From positions 62,001-126,000 of the forward strand of contig JAEUKE010000153.1 of the NCBI GenBank assembly GCA_016794345.1: a stretch of DNA of 64,000 nt, read 5' to 3'. Every line of letters starts with the position of its first letter. The stretch's first letter is position 1. The DNA comes from Myxococcales bacterium (GTDB lineage Bacteria; Myxococcota_A; Polyangia; Polyangiales; Polyangiaceae). This document shows, piece by piece, positions 24,860-33,696 of the stretch. Both the position numbers and the translations under genes were made by a program. The notes under the pieces are model-generated. The model saw only the letters and a list, made by a program, of their open reading frames with translations. It was not told where the DNA came from and searched no databases.

Positions 24860-25453
24860 ATGAGCAAGTCTCGCGTTGTGACACGCATCGTTTCCCTCGT
24901 GGCGTTCGGCTCGGCGCTCGCGTTCGCGGCCGCGTGCGGCGGCGGTGGTGGGGGCAGCAGCGGGGGTGCGACGCAACCCGACGCCGAGGGCAGCGGCACC
25001 GACGGCGCCAAGCCCGCAGCAGCGGGGAGCGCCGCCGAAATCCAGGGCGCCTACATCACGGGCGACGGACCGAAGTCCCTCGCGGACGCGAAGGGCAAGG
25101 TCGTCATCGTGGATTTCTGGGCGACCTACTGCCAGCCCTGCAAAAAGTCGTTCCCCAAGTACCAGGAGCTCGTGGAGCAGTTCGGCGGGGAGCTCGCGGT
25201 CATCGCGGTCTCGGTCGATGAGCCGGGCGACGTCGACGAGGCCAAGCTGAAGGAGTTCGCCTCGGGGACCAAGGTGAAGTTCCCGATCATCTGGGACAAG
25301 GAGCACAAGACCGCGGAGGCCTACAAGCCGCCGAAGATGCCGACGAGCTTCATCATCGACAAGGAAGGCAACGTCGCGCACCAACACGCGGGCTACGAGA
25401 GCGGCGAAGAAGAGAAGATCGCCGAAGAAGTGAAGAAGCTGCTCGGAAAGTGA
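24860..25453 (+). CDS. TlpA/ResA-like thioredoxin lipoprotein
   Basis: 197 residues. The N-terminal signal ends in AFAAAC (Cys26), then a Gly/Ser/Ala-rich linker (27-60) leads to a thioredoxin domain with the active site FWATYCQPCKK (Cys91, Cys94) and the cis-proline segment PPKMPTSFIID. This is the AhpC-TSA/Redoxin type of membrane-anchored, periplasmic thiol reductase used in cytochrome c maturation (ResA, CcmG). Divergent from the heme-motif lipoprotein series, whose CXXCH and CX4CH cysteines would need to be kept reduced, so a functional link is likely. Confidence 0.87.
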   Translation: MSKSRVVTRIVSLVAFGSALAFAAACGGGGGGSSGGATQPDAEGSGTDGAKPAAAGSAAEIQGAYITGDGPKSLADAKGKVVIVDFWATYCQPCKKSFPKYQELVEQFGGELAVIAVSVDEPGDVDEAKLKEFASGTKVKFPIIWDKEHKTAEAYKPPKMPTSFIIDKEGNVAHQHAGYESGEEEKIAEEVKKLLGK

Positions 25454-25467
25454 GCGGCCGCGGTCGC

Positions 25468-25497
25468 CGCGGGTGACGACGCCCGTCGTCACCCGCG
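25468..25497. terminator. Bidirectional terminator hairpin
   Basis: A perfect 13-bp inverted repeat (CGCGGGTGACGAC, loop GCCC, GTCGTCACCCGCG) lies between the convergent thioredoxin and transglutaminase-like genes, 14 nt after one stop and 28 nt before the other. Confidence 0.75.
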
Positions 25498-25525
25498 AGG
25501 CCTCCCGGGGGGGGCGTGCCGAGCG

Positions 25526-27166
25526 CTATTCCGAGCGACTCGCGCCGCAGCGCTTGTCCCCGCGCGTGACGACGAGCACGTCGTAGTCGCCCGCGGCGAG
25601 ATCGCGCGGCACGACGGCGGTGCCTTCGAACTTTCCGTCTTCGTCGGTCGAGAGCGAGCCGATGACACGCCCGGGCGTCTCCTCCGACGCCACCACGACG
25701 TCCACGCGGACGTTCGCGCACGCCCGGCTGGACTGCGACACCTTGCCCGAGACGCGCAGCGTGTTGCCGCGCCTGACGGTCTTCTCGACCACCGAGAGCT
25801 CGATCGTGGAGGCGGGCAAGTCCGGGTTCGAAGGAGCCGGCTGCGTCGGATCCGTGCCGGTCGGCGAAGGCGTCGCGGAGGAGCCGCTCGGATCCGAGCT
25901 GCTCGAGGACGAGCCGCCGCCGGTGCCTGGCTGTTCGTCCGCGCGATCTTTCTGGGCGAGCTGCTGGCCCGAGCTCTGCTCCGCCCCTTCCGGCCACGAG
26001 TACGGATCTTGTGGGGGCTGGTGCGGAGGGCGTGAAGGATCCTGGCTCTGGTCGAGGTTCAACGCGGCGCCGCCGAGGTCGATCCGGTGCCAGAGCGAGC
26101 CGTCGTTGACCTCCACCCAGGCGTGGGCCTCGTTCACCACCATGCGGGCAGGGATGCCGATCTCGAGCGCCGTCACGAGGAACGCAAACGCACGATGACG
26201 GCAGACGCCCTTCTTCGAGAGGGCGAGATCGAGGTAGATGTCGTTGTTCGTCTTCGGCGGCTCGTTCGACGGCTGAAACGCGCGGAAGTAGTCGACCATC
26301 TTGGAGACGACCTGCTTCGGGCGCATCGACTGCGAGATGCCGATGGCCTCGAAGACGCGCTGGGCCTGCTCGCGGTGGGGGGCGAACGTCTTGGGCAAGG
26401 CGCCGGCGAGCTCGACGAAGCTCACGTCGGCGAACTCGCTCCCGAACGTGCTCCGCGGGATGGCGAGCTGCATGACGACGCGCGTACGCTTCCGCTCCGA
26501 GCCGCGGATGAACCAGTTGTCCGCTCCGTCGTGGAGGAGCGACACCGTGGCGTCGGGCGAGACGTGCATCTTGAGGACACGCGCGCCCGGCCCGACCGTG
26601 GGGATGCGGACGAGATCGTCCGGCAGGAGCTCGACCGAAAAGTCTCCATAAAACGACTCGTCATCGGTGCCGGCGGTCCCGCCGATCGAGATCACGCTCG
26701 TGGCCTTGGCCGCGACGCCGAGCACGTAGTCCTTGTCGACGGTGTCGAACGCGCGCAGTCGCTTGAACGGCGCCGTCGAAGGCGAGAACGGGTCCTCGTA
26801 GTTCTCGATGTTCGGCTGCCGCGTGTCGCGATCCGGCTGGTAGGTGCTCTCGGGGCCGTCGTCGGTCGTGCCCCCGGTGTAGAGGTGGCTCGCGTCCGGC
26901 GGCTTGGCCGGGTCGGGCGCAGTGGCGATGCCGCTCGGCGTCTCGAGCGCGGCGGGCAGGTTGCCGTCCAGCGTCGTGGCCGCGAGCCGCACGTCCTCGT
27001 TCGGGTCGGGCGGGACGAACTCGTGCAGGCGCGACCCTTGATGGATGCCGTCCTGCGCGCCGGCCGGCTGCCCGATGCCGGCGAGGAGCGCGAGCGCAGC
27101 CAGCCACGCGACCGTCCGCACCTGCCTACCCGACCTCGTCCTCACCGCTCCCATCGACGTGGTCAT
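25526..27166 (-). CDS. Transglutaminase-like (cysteine protease fold) secreted protein
   Basis: 546 residues from ATG 27166, preceding a signal peptide (VAWLAALALLAGIGQPAGAQD). An earlier ATG at 27220 overlaps the pcnB stop (ATGA) and cannot be excluded. Residues about 270-370 hold the transglutaminase-like core: the nucleophile in KKGVCRHRAFAFLVTALEIGIPARMV, then the His in NEAHAWVEV and an Asp in RIDLGGA. This set usually belongs to proteases or peptide cross-linkers, not true transglutaminases. A Ser/Pro/Gly-rich linker precedes a C-terminal Ig-like module (TVRRGNTLRVSGKVS). Four genes, from gluQ down to this one, share the strand. Confidence 0.8.
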   Translation of the reverse strand: MTTSMGAVRTRSGRQVRTVAWLAALALLAGIGQPAGAQDGIHQGSRLHEFVPPDPNEDVRLAATTLDGNLPAALETPSGIATAPDPAKPPDASHLYTGGTTDDGPESTYQPDRDTRQPNIENYEDPFSPSTAPFKRLRAFDTVDKDYVLGVAAKATSVISIGGTAGTDDESFYGDFSVELLPDDLVRIPTVGPGARVLKMHVSPDATVSLLHDGADNWFIRGSERKRTRVVMQLAIPRSTFGSEFADVSFVELAGALPKTFAPHREQAQRVFEAIGISQSMRPKQVVSKMVDYFRAFQPSNEPPKTNNDIYLDLALSKKGVCRHRAFAFLVTALEIGIPARMVVNEAHAWVEVNDGSLWHRIDLGGAALNLDQSQDPSRPPHQPPQDPYSWPEGAEQSSGQQLAQKDRADEQPGTGGGSSSSSSDPSGSSATPSPTGTDPTQPAPSNPDLPASTIELSVVEKTVRRGNTLRVSGKVSQSSRACANVRVDVVVASEETPGRVIGSLSTDEDGKFEGTAVVPRDLAAGDYDVLVVTRGDKRCGASRSE

Positions 27167-27216
27167 GAAAGCACGCCCGCGCAGAAGTTCCAGCGGGACG
27201 ATCCGCGGGCGCGCGA

Positions 27217-28791
27217 TCAATGGCGCGGCGTCGGGCGCGGGCGGCCCGCCGGCGCGAGCGCGCGGGCCGGACCGCGGTGGCGCGGCCCGGGCCCCGGGCG
27301 CGCCGCCGGATCGGTCAGGTTGCGCATCGACGCGACGATGTCGGTCGAGGCGCCGCGGGCGTACAGGTCCGCCTCGGCCACGTCGAGGGCGAGCTCGAAC
27401 AGCTCCGTCCGGGCGAAGCGACCGACCTTGCCGCTCACGAGGCGCGGCAAGACGGCGACGATCCGCCGCATCGCGTCCGCGAAGCGGCGAGGCACCGCGA
27501 GCCGCTCGATGATCGGCTCGAGCAGCTCCGCCGAGGCCGCGCCGCGGTCTCGCGCGCCGTCCATCGCTTCCTTCAGCGGCTCCAGGAGGAGGAGCGTCCA
27601 GAGGACGGCGTCGTCGAGCGGGCGCTCCTCGGCGATGCGATTGTCGGCGTACTCGAGCAGCCGGAACACGCGGTCGCCCGGTGAGCCCTCGGAGCCGAAG
27701 GAGTCGTAGAGGAGCGCCGCGAGCTCCGGCAAGAGGACGTCGAGCACACCCGTCTCCCAGGCGAGGAAGATCGTGCGCCGGGCCTGGCCCCCCCGCATGA
27801 GCCGGAGGATCTCCTCCGAGATGCGCGGGCGCGCGGCGAGCTCGAGCGCGGAGCGACAGGCCACGATGGCGTCGTAGACCTGCGGGGCGATGCCGAGGTC
27901 CAGCCGGCCCGCGAACTTGAGCGCGCGCAGGATGCGCACCGGGTCTTCACGGAAGCGCACCGTCGGCTCGCCGATCGTGTTCACGACGCGCCGCTCGACG
28001 TCCGCCAGACCGCCGGTCCAGTCGAGGATCTGGCTCGCCTCGAGATCATAGAAGAGCGCGTTGATCGTGAAGTCGCGACGCGTCGCGTCCTCGTGGGCCT
28101 CGCCGAAGACGTTGTCGCTGCGGATGAGGAGGTGCGTCGAGTCGTGTGGCCTCGGGTCCGCTGCGTCCTCTTCCGATTCTTCGTGCGGGTTCCGGCGGAA
28201 CGTAGCGACCTCGATCACCTTGCCGCCTCCGAAGAGGACGTGCACGAGCCGGAAGCGCCGGCCGATGACCCGCGAGTTCCGGAACAGGTCGCGGACCTGC
28301 TCGGGCCGCGCGCTCGTCGCGACGTCGAAGTCCTTCGGCTTGCCGCCGAGGAGCAGGTCCCGCACGCAGCCTCCGACGAGGTAGGCCTCGTATCCGTGCC
28401 GAACGAGGCGGCGCACGACCTTCTGCACGTCGGGGTCGATCTTGTCCTCGTCGAGGCGGACGGCATACCGCGGGTGGACCGCCGGCGGCTCCGCGCTTCG
28501 CGGACCGTCCTCCGGCGGAAGCGGCTGAGCCTTCACGGCGGGCAACGTCTCGGCCGCGGGCAACCGCGACTCGCCGCCTTCCGCGGGCGGCCTCGTGGAG
28601 CTCGTCTTCGTGGACCGACGCACCTTCGAGCGGCGCGTCCCCACTGGACGTGCCTCGTCCACCGCGGCGTCGACGACAGGAGCCTCGGGAACGGAAGATC
28701 GTTCCGAGGAGCCCTCGTGGGGCTCACCGGCGGGGAGATCGGTGGGAAAAGTGGTGCGCCCAGGGGGATCGCTGGGATCGCTCGGAGTCAT
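27217..28791 (-). CDS. pcnB: Poly(A) polymerase/CCA tRNA nucleotidyltransferase family protein (PcnB type)
   Basis: 524 residues. Residues 1-110 are a charged, Pro/Ser-rich extension. Residues about 115-260 are the class II nucleotidyltransferase head: YLVGGCVRDLLLGGKPKDFDVATSA with the paired acidic residues DFD, and RRDFTINALFYD with the RRD motif. RFREDPVRILRALKFAGRLDL follows, which is typical of the PcnB/CCA family neck. The long N- and C-terminal tails and the HE..SEE insertion fit bacterial poly(A) polymerase I better than a CCA enzyme. The product would add A tails to RNA for decay or complete tRNA ends. Its stop overlaps a possible start of the transglutaminase-like gene. Confidence 0.85.
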   Translation of the reverse strand: MTPSDPSDPPGRTTFPTDLPAGEPHEGSSERSSVPEAPVVDAAVDEARPVGTRRSKVRRSTKTSSTRPPAEGGESRLPAAETLPAVKAQPLPPEDGPRSAEPPAVHPRYAVRLDEDKIDPDVQKVVRRLVRHGYEAYLVGGCVRDLLLGGKPKDFDVATSARPEQVRDLFRNSRVIGRRFRLVHVLFGGGKVIEVATFRRNPHEESEEDAADPRPHDSTHLLIRSDNVFGEAHEDATRRDFTINALFYDLEASQILDWTGGLADVERRVVNTIGEPTVRFREDPVRILRALKFAGRLDLGIAPQVYDAIVACRSALELAARPRISEEILRLMRGGQARRTIFLAWETGVLDVLLPELAALLYDSFGSEGSPGDRVFRLLEYADNRIAEERPLDDAVLWTLLLLEPLKEAMDGARDRGAASAELLEPIIERLAVPRRFADAMRRIVAVLPRLVSGKVGRFARTELFELALDVAEADLYARGASTDIVASMRNLTDPAARPGPGPRHRGPARALAPAGRPRPTPRH

Positions 28792-28803
28792 AGAGTCCTG
28801 ACG

Positions 28804-28865
28804 GGCGCCAGGTGGCGCCTGCCGCCGCTGTACCTGACCGGAATAGCAGACCCCGCACCGCGGGG
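28804..28865. repeat. Two GC-rich hairpins between the kinase and pcnB genes
   Basis: GGCGCCA-GG-TGGCGCC (28804-28819) and CCCCGC-ACC-GCGGGG (28851-28865) are perfect inverted repeats in the 121-bp gap between two minus-strand genes. They may terminate or attenuate transcription entering pcnB. No T-tract is present. Confidence 0.4.
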
Positions 28866-28912
28866 CAAACAGTGCCCGGCCCGGGCGCCCTGGGTCGGCT
28901 CACCACGGCGAG

Positions 28913-29806
28913 TCAGCCCGCAGCGGCCTCGGGTGTCGCCGCGAGCGCGGCGGCGAGCGCCGCCATGGTCGGGAACCGGTCGGGCGGACGTTTTCCCATC
29001 GCCCTGAGGATCGCTGCCTCCAGGGACGGCGACACGCCACGCACGACCGGAGCGGGCGCCGTCGCGTGGAGGTGAACGAGCTCGATCCAGTTCCGGCCAC
29101 GAAAGGGCGGCTCCCCCACGAGCAGCTCGTAGAGCACGACGCCGAGCGAGTACACGTCCGCTTCGGGCGCGCCGACCGCGCCCTCGGCCTGCTCCGGCGC
29201 GACGTAGCCGGGCGTCCCCACGAAGCCCGTCGTCACGGTGATCCGTCGGCTCGCCGGGATCACCGACTCGTCCCCGGTGATCCAAGCCGAGCCGAAGTCG
29301 ACGATCTTCGCGATCTCCCGGCCGTCTGCCGCGTGCTCGAGGAAGATGTTCTCCGGCTTCACGTCGCGGTGGACGACCCCGGCGGCGTGCGCGGCCTCGA
29401 GCCCGCGCGCCGCGCCAATCGCGATGCGGAGCGCGCGCGACGGCGACAGCCGCTTCTGCGACGCGAGGAGATCCGCGAGGTCCACGCCGACCAGGTGCTC
29501 GGCCAGGAAGAAGTGCAGCCCGCCGGACTGCGCGGCGGGCGCCAGGACCTCGATCACGTTGGGGTGACGTACCCGAATCGCGGCGCGGGCCTCGCGGTCG
29601 AAGCGGGCGCGCGCGTCCTGTCGGTCGTCGGCCTCGGGGCGGAGCACCTTGGCGACGGCGACCGGGCGCTCTCGGTGCGCGGTCGAGCGGGCGAGGTAGA
29701 GATGGGCGAGGCCGCCGCTCGCGAGGTACTGCGAGATCTGCCAGCGCTCGCCCGCCAGGACGAGCTCGGTCCCGACGAGCGACTCCGGCGCGATGCGCTG
29801 GCTCAC
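28913..29806 (-). CDS. Stand-alone Hanks-type Ser/Thr protein kinase
   Basis: 297 residues, essentially only the kinase domain: a degenerate glycine loop (ASGGLAHLYLA), Lys53 (VAVAKVLR), catalytic HRDVKPEN (Asp148, Lys150), the magnesium-binding DFG (Asp170) and a later YVAPEQ segment. All catalytic residues are present. No membrane helix or sensor domain follows, so it is probably cytoplasmic. The start codon overlaps the gluQ stop (ATGA at 29803-29806), so kinase and gluQ levels are linked. The substrate is unknown. Confidence 0.9.
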   Translation of the reverse strand: MSQRIAPESLVGTELVLAGERWQISQYLASGGLAHLYLARSTAHRERPVAVAKVLRPEADDRQDARARFDREARAAIRVRHPNVIEVLAPAAQSGGLHFFLAEHLVGVDLADLLASQKRLSPSRALRIAIGAARGLEAAHAAGVVHRDVKPENIFLEHAADGREIAKIVDFGSAWITGDESVIPASRRITVTTGFVGTPGYVAPEQAEGAVGAPEADVYSLGVVLYELLVGEPPFRGRNWIELVHLHATAPAPVVRGVSPSLEAAILRAMGKRPPDRFPTMAALAAALAATPEAAAG

Positions 29807-30753
29807 GCGGCCTCCGTCTGGAGGAACGCGGGCACCGGGACCGGGCCACGAGGAAAGCGCCGGGGGTCGAACGTCTCGGCCAGGTCCGCCGCGGGGTCAC
29901 CCTCGCCGCGAAGGGTCTGGCCGTACGCGCGGGCGAGCGCGCCGAGGAGGTCGGCCGGGCTGCGGCCGAGCGCGCGCTGCCCCGAGACCGTCGAGCTCTG
30001 GCTCCGCTTCGCGAGGCGCGCGCCGTCCGCGCCGACCAGGAGCGGGACGTGGAGGTAACGCGGGGGCTCGGCGCCGAGCAGACGTGCGAGGAGGGCTTGC
30101 CGCGGCGCGCTCGACCGGAGGTCGTCGCCGCGGACGACCTCGGTGATGCCCATGGCGAGGTCGTCGACGACGACCGCGAGCTGGTACGCGTACACGCCGT
30201 CGCCGCGGCGGAGCACGAAATCCCCCACGGCCTGGGCGACGTCGGCCACCACCAGGCCCTCGACCGAGTCGATCACGCTGACAGGACCGTCAGGAACGCG
30301 CAGCCGGACCGCAGGCGGGCGCTTGAACGCGCGTGGCTCCATGCCGAGCTTCGCACACGTCCCGGGGTAGCGCGGGCCCTCCTCGCCTTCGTGCGGCGCG
30401 CTCGCGACCCGTGCGATCTCGGCGCGGGAGCAGTCGCAAAGGTAGGTGTGTCCGCCGCGGGCCAGGAGATCGAGCGCGGCCTCGTAGAGGCCATGCCGCT
30501 CCGATTGCCGGTACGGCCCGGCGGGGCCACCCGAGACCGGCCCCTCGTCGAAGCGCAAGCCCAGCCAGGTGAGGTCCTCGAGCTGCTCCGTCTCCGAGCC
30601 AGGGATCGTCCGCGGCGGATCCAGGTCCTCCACGCGACACACGATCGCGCCACCGGCACGCCGCGCGGCGGCGGCCGCGAAGAGCGCCGTGACCGCGCTG
30701 CCGAGGTGCAGCGAGCCGGTCGGGGACGGGGCGAATCGGCCGCGATAGGGCAC
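29803..30753 (-). CDS. gluQ: Glutamyl-Q tRNA(Asp) synthetase
   Basis: 316 residues, close to the YadB/GluQ length and shorter than GluRS because the anticodon-binding domain is missing. It glutamylates queuosine at position 34 of tRNA-Asp. Motifs: FAPSPTGSLHLGS (HIGH region), a zinc site with TYLCDCSR and YPGTC, and AKRSQSS in the KMSKS position. It starts at ATG 30753 and overlaps the Ser/Thr kinase by 4 bp. The M50 protease gene is divergent, 53 bp away. Confidence 0.93.
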   Translation of the reverse strand: MPYRGRFAPSPTGSLHLGSAVTALFAAAAARRAGGAIVCRVEDLDPPRTIPGSETEQLEDLTWLGLRFDEGPVSGGPAGPYRQSERHGLYEAALDLLARGGHTYLCDCSRAEIARVASAPHEGEEGPRYPGTCAKLGMEPRAFKRPPAVRLRVPDGPVSVIDSVEGLVVADVAQAVGDFVLRRGDGVYAYQLAVVVDDLAMGITEVVRGDDLRSSAPRQALLARLLGAEPPRYLHVPLLVGADGARLAKRSQSSTVSGQRALGRSPADLLGALARAYGQTLRGEGDPAADLAETFDPRRFPRGPVPVPAFLQTEAA

Positions 30754-30806
30754 AGCGTTTCTTTTTCACTCACCGGCGGAGCCGGCGCAAGCTACGCCTA
30801 CGCCAC

Positions 30807-31826
30807 GTGGACGCAGACTCGCAAGCCGAAGAGCCGGGCTCGTCACCGGAGCTGGAGCGCCCCCGCTACGCGCTCCACGGCGGCCTCTTCCTCGCCACCT
30901 TCGCGGCGACGCTCCTGACGGGCGCCCTCTACGGGCAACACGTCCCGGAGGACGCCTCGTTCATCCAGACGCTCGCCGCGATCCCGAAGGGCTGGCGCTT
31001 CGCCGTGCCGCTCATGGCCATCCTCCTCGTCCACGAGCTCGGCCACTACTTCGCTTCCCGTATCCACCGCGTGCGCGCGTCGCTCCCCTACTTCGTTCCG
31101 GCTCCGTTCCTGAGCCCCTTCGGGACCTTCGGGGCGGTCATCGTCATGCCCGACCGCATCCGGCGCCGGGACGCGCTGCTCGACATCGGCGCGGCAGGTC
31201 CGCTCGCGGGCCTCGTCGTCGCGATCCCCGTCGTGCTCTTCGGCCTGTCCACGAGCGTGGTCGAGCCGCTGCCTGCCACTTACCAGATGGAAGGGCAGAG
31301 CCTCTTTTACCTCGCGGCCAAGCGCATCGTGCTCGGTCCCATCCCCGACGGCAGCGACGTCATGATGAACGCCACGGCGTTCGCCGGCTGGACGGGGCTC
31401 TTCGTCACCGCGCTGAACCTCCTGCCGATCGGCCAGCTCGACGGCGGACACATCGCCTACGCGCTGGTCGGCCCCCGGTGGGATCGCTGGGCGGGCTGGG
31501 CGCACACGGCCCTGCTCGGGGTCTTCGGCTTCAACCTCGTGCGTTTCCTCGTCCCCGCGATGCAAGGCGGCGGGAGCCTGTCGCAGGCGTTCGGCAACAG
31601 CTCGTTCTGGCTCTTCTGGTTCCTCATCCTGGCGTGGATGCGGCGGCGCACCGGCATGAACCATCCGCCGACCGACGAGGGCGAGCTCTCACCGAAGCGC
31701 CGGCTCGTCGCGTGGGGCTGCCTCGTCCTCTTCGTCCTCTTGTTCATGCCGACGCCGTGGGCGAGCTACGGCTCACCGGCGCCGGAGCCCGACGACGTCA
31801 AGGCTTCGGAGGGAACTTCGCCATGA
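30807..31826 (+). CDS. Site-2-protease-like membrane metalloprotease (M50)
   Basis: 339 residues from GTG 30807. Zinc ligands lie in LLVHELGHYFASR (His76, Glu77, His80) and the third ligand in LPIGQLDGGHIAYAL (Asp212). There are about six hydrophobic segments between residues 25 and 335. This is the S2P/M50 family that cleaves substrates within the membrane, such as anti-sigma factors. It lacks a PDZ domain between the two motifs, so it is not RseP-like. Its 3' end overlaps the coaD gene by 29 bp tail to tail. Confidence 0.9.
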   Translation: MDADSQAEEPGSSPELERPRYALHGGLFLATFAATLLTGALYGQHVPEDASFIQTLAAIPKGWRFAVPLMAILLVHELGHYFASRIHRVRASLPYFVPAPFLSPFGTFGAVIVMPDRIRRRDALLDIGAAGPLAGLVVAIPVVLFGLSTSVVEPLPATYQMEGQSLFYLAAKRIVLGPIPDGSDVMMNATAFAGWTGLFVTALNLLPIGQLDGGHIAYALVGPRWDRWAGWAHTALLGVFGFNLVRFLVPAMQGGGSLSQAFGNSSFWLFWFLILAWMRRRTGMNHPPTDEGELSPKRRLVAWGCLVLFVLLFMPTPWASYGSPAPEPDDVKASEGTSP

Positions 31827-32286
31827 GCGCGCGACACACCGGCTCCGGCGCGTAGTGGCTCACGTTGCCGCCGTGGCTCGCGATCTCACGCACGAGCGAC
31901 GCGGAGATGAACCCGTAGTTCGAGCGCGTGGGCAAGAACACCGTGTCGACCGTCGGGTCCATGTCGGCGTTGGCGTGGGCGATCTGCAGCTCGTACTCGA
32001 AGTCGGTCGCGGCGCGTAGCCCGCGGACGATGACGCGCGCTTTGACCTCCTTGCAGTAGTGGATCAAGAGGCCGTCGAAGCGATCGATCCGCGCCTTGGG
32101 GATCGGCTTCACGACCTCCTCCAGGAGGGCGACCCGCTCCTCGAACGTGAAGAGCGGGTGGCGCGTGGGGTGCACGCCGATGGCCACGATGACCTCGTCG
32201 AAGAGCTCCGACGCGCGCTCGATGAGATCGAGGTGGCCCTTGGTCACCGGATCGAAGCTGCCCGCGTAGACGGCGACGGTGCCCAT
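31798..32286 (-). CDS. coaD: Pantetheine-phosphate adenylyltransferase
   Basis: 162 residues, the typical CoaD length. It transfers AMP from ATP to 4'-phosphopantetheine in the penultimate step of CoA synthesis. Motifs: AVYAGSFDPVTKGHLDLI with the nucleotidyltransferase T/KxGH (His18), VIVRGLRAATDFEYELQIAHAN, and SNYGFISASLVREIA in place of the ISSSxVRE motif. The upstream retropepsin-like gene starts well upstream and stops one base before this start region. Confidence 0.95.
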   Translation of the reverse strand: MGTVAVYAGSFDPVTKGHLDLIERASELFDEVIVAIGVHPTRHPLFTFEERVALLEEVVKPIPKARIDRFDGLLIHYCKEVKARVIVRGLRAATDFEYELQIAHANADMDPTVDTVFLPTRSNYGFISASLVREIASHGGNVSHYAPEPVCRALMAKFPPKP

Positions 32287-32287
32287 G

Positions 32288-33655
32288 TCACTCCGCCTCG
32301 TTCTTCGGCGCGCCGCCGCCGGCCGGCTCCTCGGAGGGCGGACCGCCCGCCCCGAGCTGCTGCATCATGATGCGGAAGCCTGTGTCGTCCTCGAGCCACA
32401 TCGTACGGCCGCCGTCGGCCAACGTGAGCCTGTAGTTCGCCAGGATGAAGGCGCCGAGCACGCCGTCGAGGTCTTGCTTGAAGCCCTTCTCGATGTCCGC
32501 GATGGGCGTCGTCATTCCGCCGTCGCCCAGCACGCCGGGGACCTTGCGCAGCTCGAACGAGCCGAGCTTCAGGAGCGGCACGATGCCCTCTTTGAGGTCG
32601 GGCGCGGCTTCGACCGGGGAGAGGTCCTTCGGCAGCACGCCCGCCTTCACCCAGCCGCGCTCGTCGAGCGCGATGGGGAAGCGCAGCGCGCTGTCGACGA
32701 AGAGCGACGCGGCCGAGCCGTTCGTCGTGCCGATGGGCGTCGACATCATCATGCCCTCGCCGCGCGCGTAGTAGAGCGGGATGCGCGTGGCGTGCGGCGG
32801 CGGCGGCGGCGCGTAGGCGCGCGCGACGAACTGGTGCCCTGCGTAGTCCATCGTCGCGTTCACGCGTCGGAGCACGCTCGATCCGAGCAACGCGCCGATC
32901 GGCGCGTTGAGCTCCTTGGAGAGGCCGGAGAGATCTTTCGTCAGCGCCGGGACGTCGCTCACCTCGAGCGAGCCACCGAAACGCAGCGAGACCCAGCTGG
33001 GCTCCGCGCGCGTGGCGCTGTCGATCACCACGTCGGCGATGCCGGTCGAGACCATCGCGAGGGTCTGGACGCCGTCGACCTCGATCGGGATGACCAGGAA
33101 GGGCGCAGGGTTCACGTTGGCCATGTCGACGGCCGCGACCTGCGCGCCCGAGATCGCGAAGGGCGTCCGCCCCTGGCCGCGACGCGCCAACCCCGCGATG
33201 GGCTTGGCCCAGTCGTCGTGAACGTCGGGGTCCTCGAGCAGCGCCTCGAGCTCGTCGGCCGCCGGCCCGAGGTCGCCCCGGTACCAGTACGCGCGACCGC
33301 GGATCCCCCGCGCCTCCGCGCCGGGGATGTCCTTGAGCAGCCGGAGCGTCTCGTCGAACTCCAGCCGCGTGAGGGCGATCCGGCCCGCGAGCGTCTTGAT
33401 CTCGGTGTCCTCCGGCGCGGCCGCGAGCGCCTTGCTCACCGCGTCGTGCGCCTCGTCGATGCGGCCCTCCGAAAAATCGGTCTGGGCGCGCTTCAGCCAT
33501 TTCTCCGCGGGGACGGAGCGGTCGGGGCCGACCTGCGCCGCGCCGGCGCAGCCGGCGAGCGCCAGGCTCCCTGCGAGGAAGAGGGCCAGCGCCGCGGTGG
33601 ATCGGAGACCTCCCTCACGGCGTGAGGAGGATCGGAGGGGTGATTTGGCGGCCAT
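32288..33655 (-). CDS. Retropepsin-like aspartic protease homologue, lipoprotein, with TPR region
   Basis: 455 residues. The signal peptide is long and ends in LALAGC (Cys36). Residues about 50-160 are TPR-like repeats. Residues about 165-430 contain two similar halves, each with a beta-strand/loop where clan AA aspartic proteases have the catalytic Asp: the first reads AMVSTGIADVVID (STG in place of DTG), the second ASLFVDSALRFPIAL (DSA). One catalytic aspartate is therefore missing from the first site, so the protein may be inactive, or use another residue. A surface lipoprotein with a binding rather than cutting role is possible. Confidence 0.62.
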   Translation of the reverse strand: MAAKSPLRSSSRREGGLRSTAALALFLAGSLALAGCAGAAQVGPDRSVPAEKWLKRAQTDFSEGRIDEAHDAVSKALAAAPEDTEIKTLAGRIALTRLEFDETLRLLKDIPGAEARGIRGRAYWYRGDLGPAADELEALLEDPDVHDDWAKPIAGLARRGQGRTPFAISGAQVAAVDMANVNPAPFLVIPIEVDGVQTLAMVSTGIADVVIDSATRAEPSWVSLRFGGSLEVSDVPALTKDLSGLSKELNAPIGALLGSSVLRRVNATMDYAGHQFVARAYAPPPPPHATRIPLYYARGEGMMMSTPIGTTNGSAASLFVDSALRFPIALDERGWVKAGVLPKDLSPVEAAPDLKEGIVPLLKLGSFELRKVPGVLGDGGMTTPIADIEKGFKQDLDGVLGAFILANYRLTLADGGRTMWLEDDTGFRIMMQQLGAGGPPSEEPAGGGAPKNEAE

Positions 33656-33696
33656 GGCGGTCTCGGCTCGGAGGTTCGGTGCGGGTCAGCGGCCCA

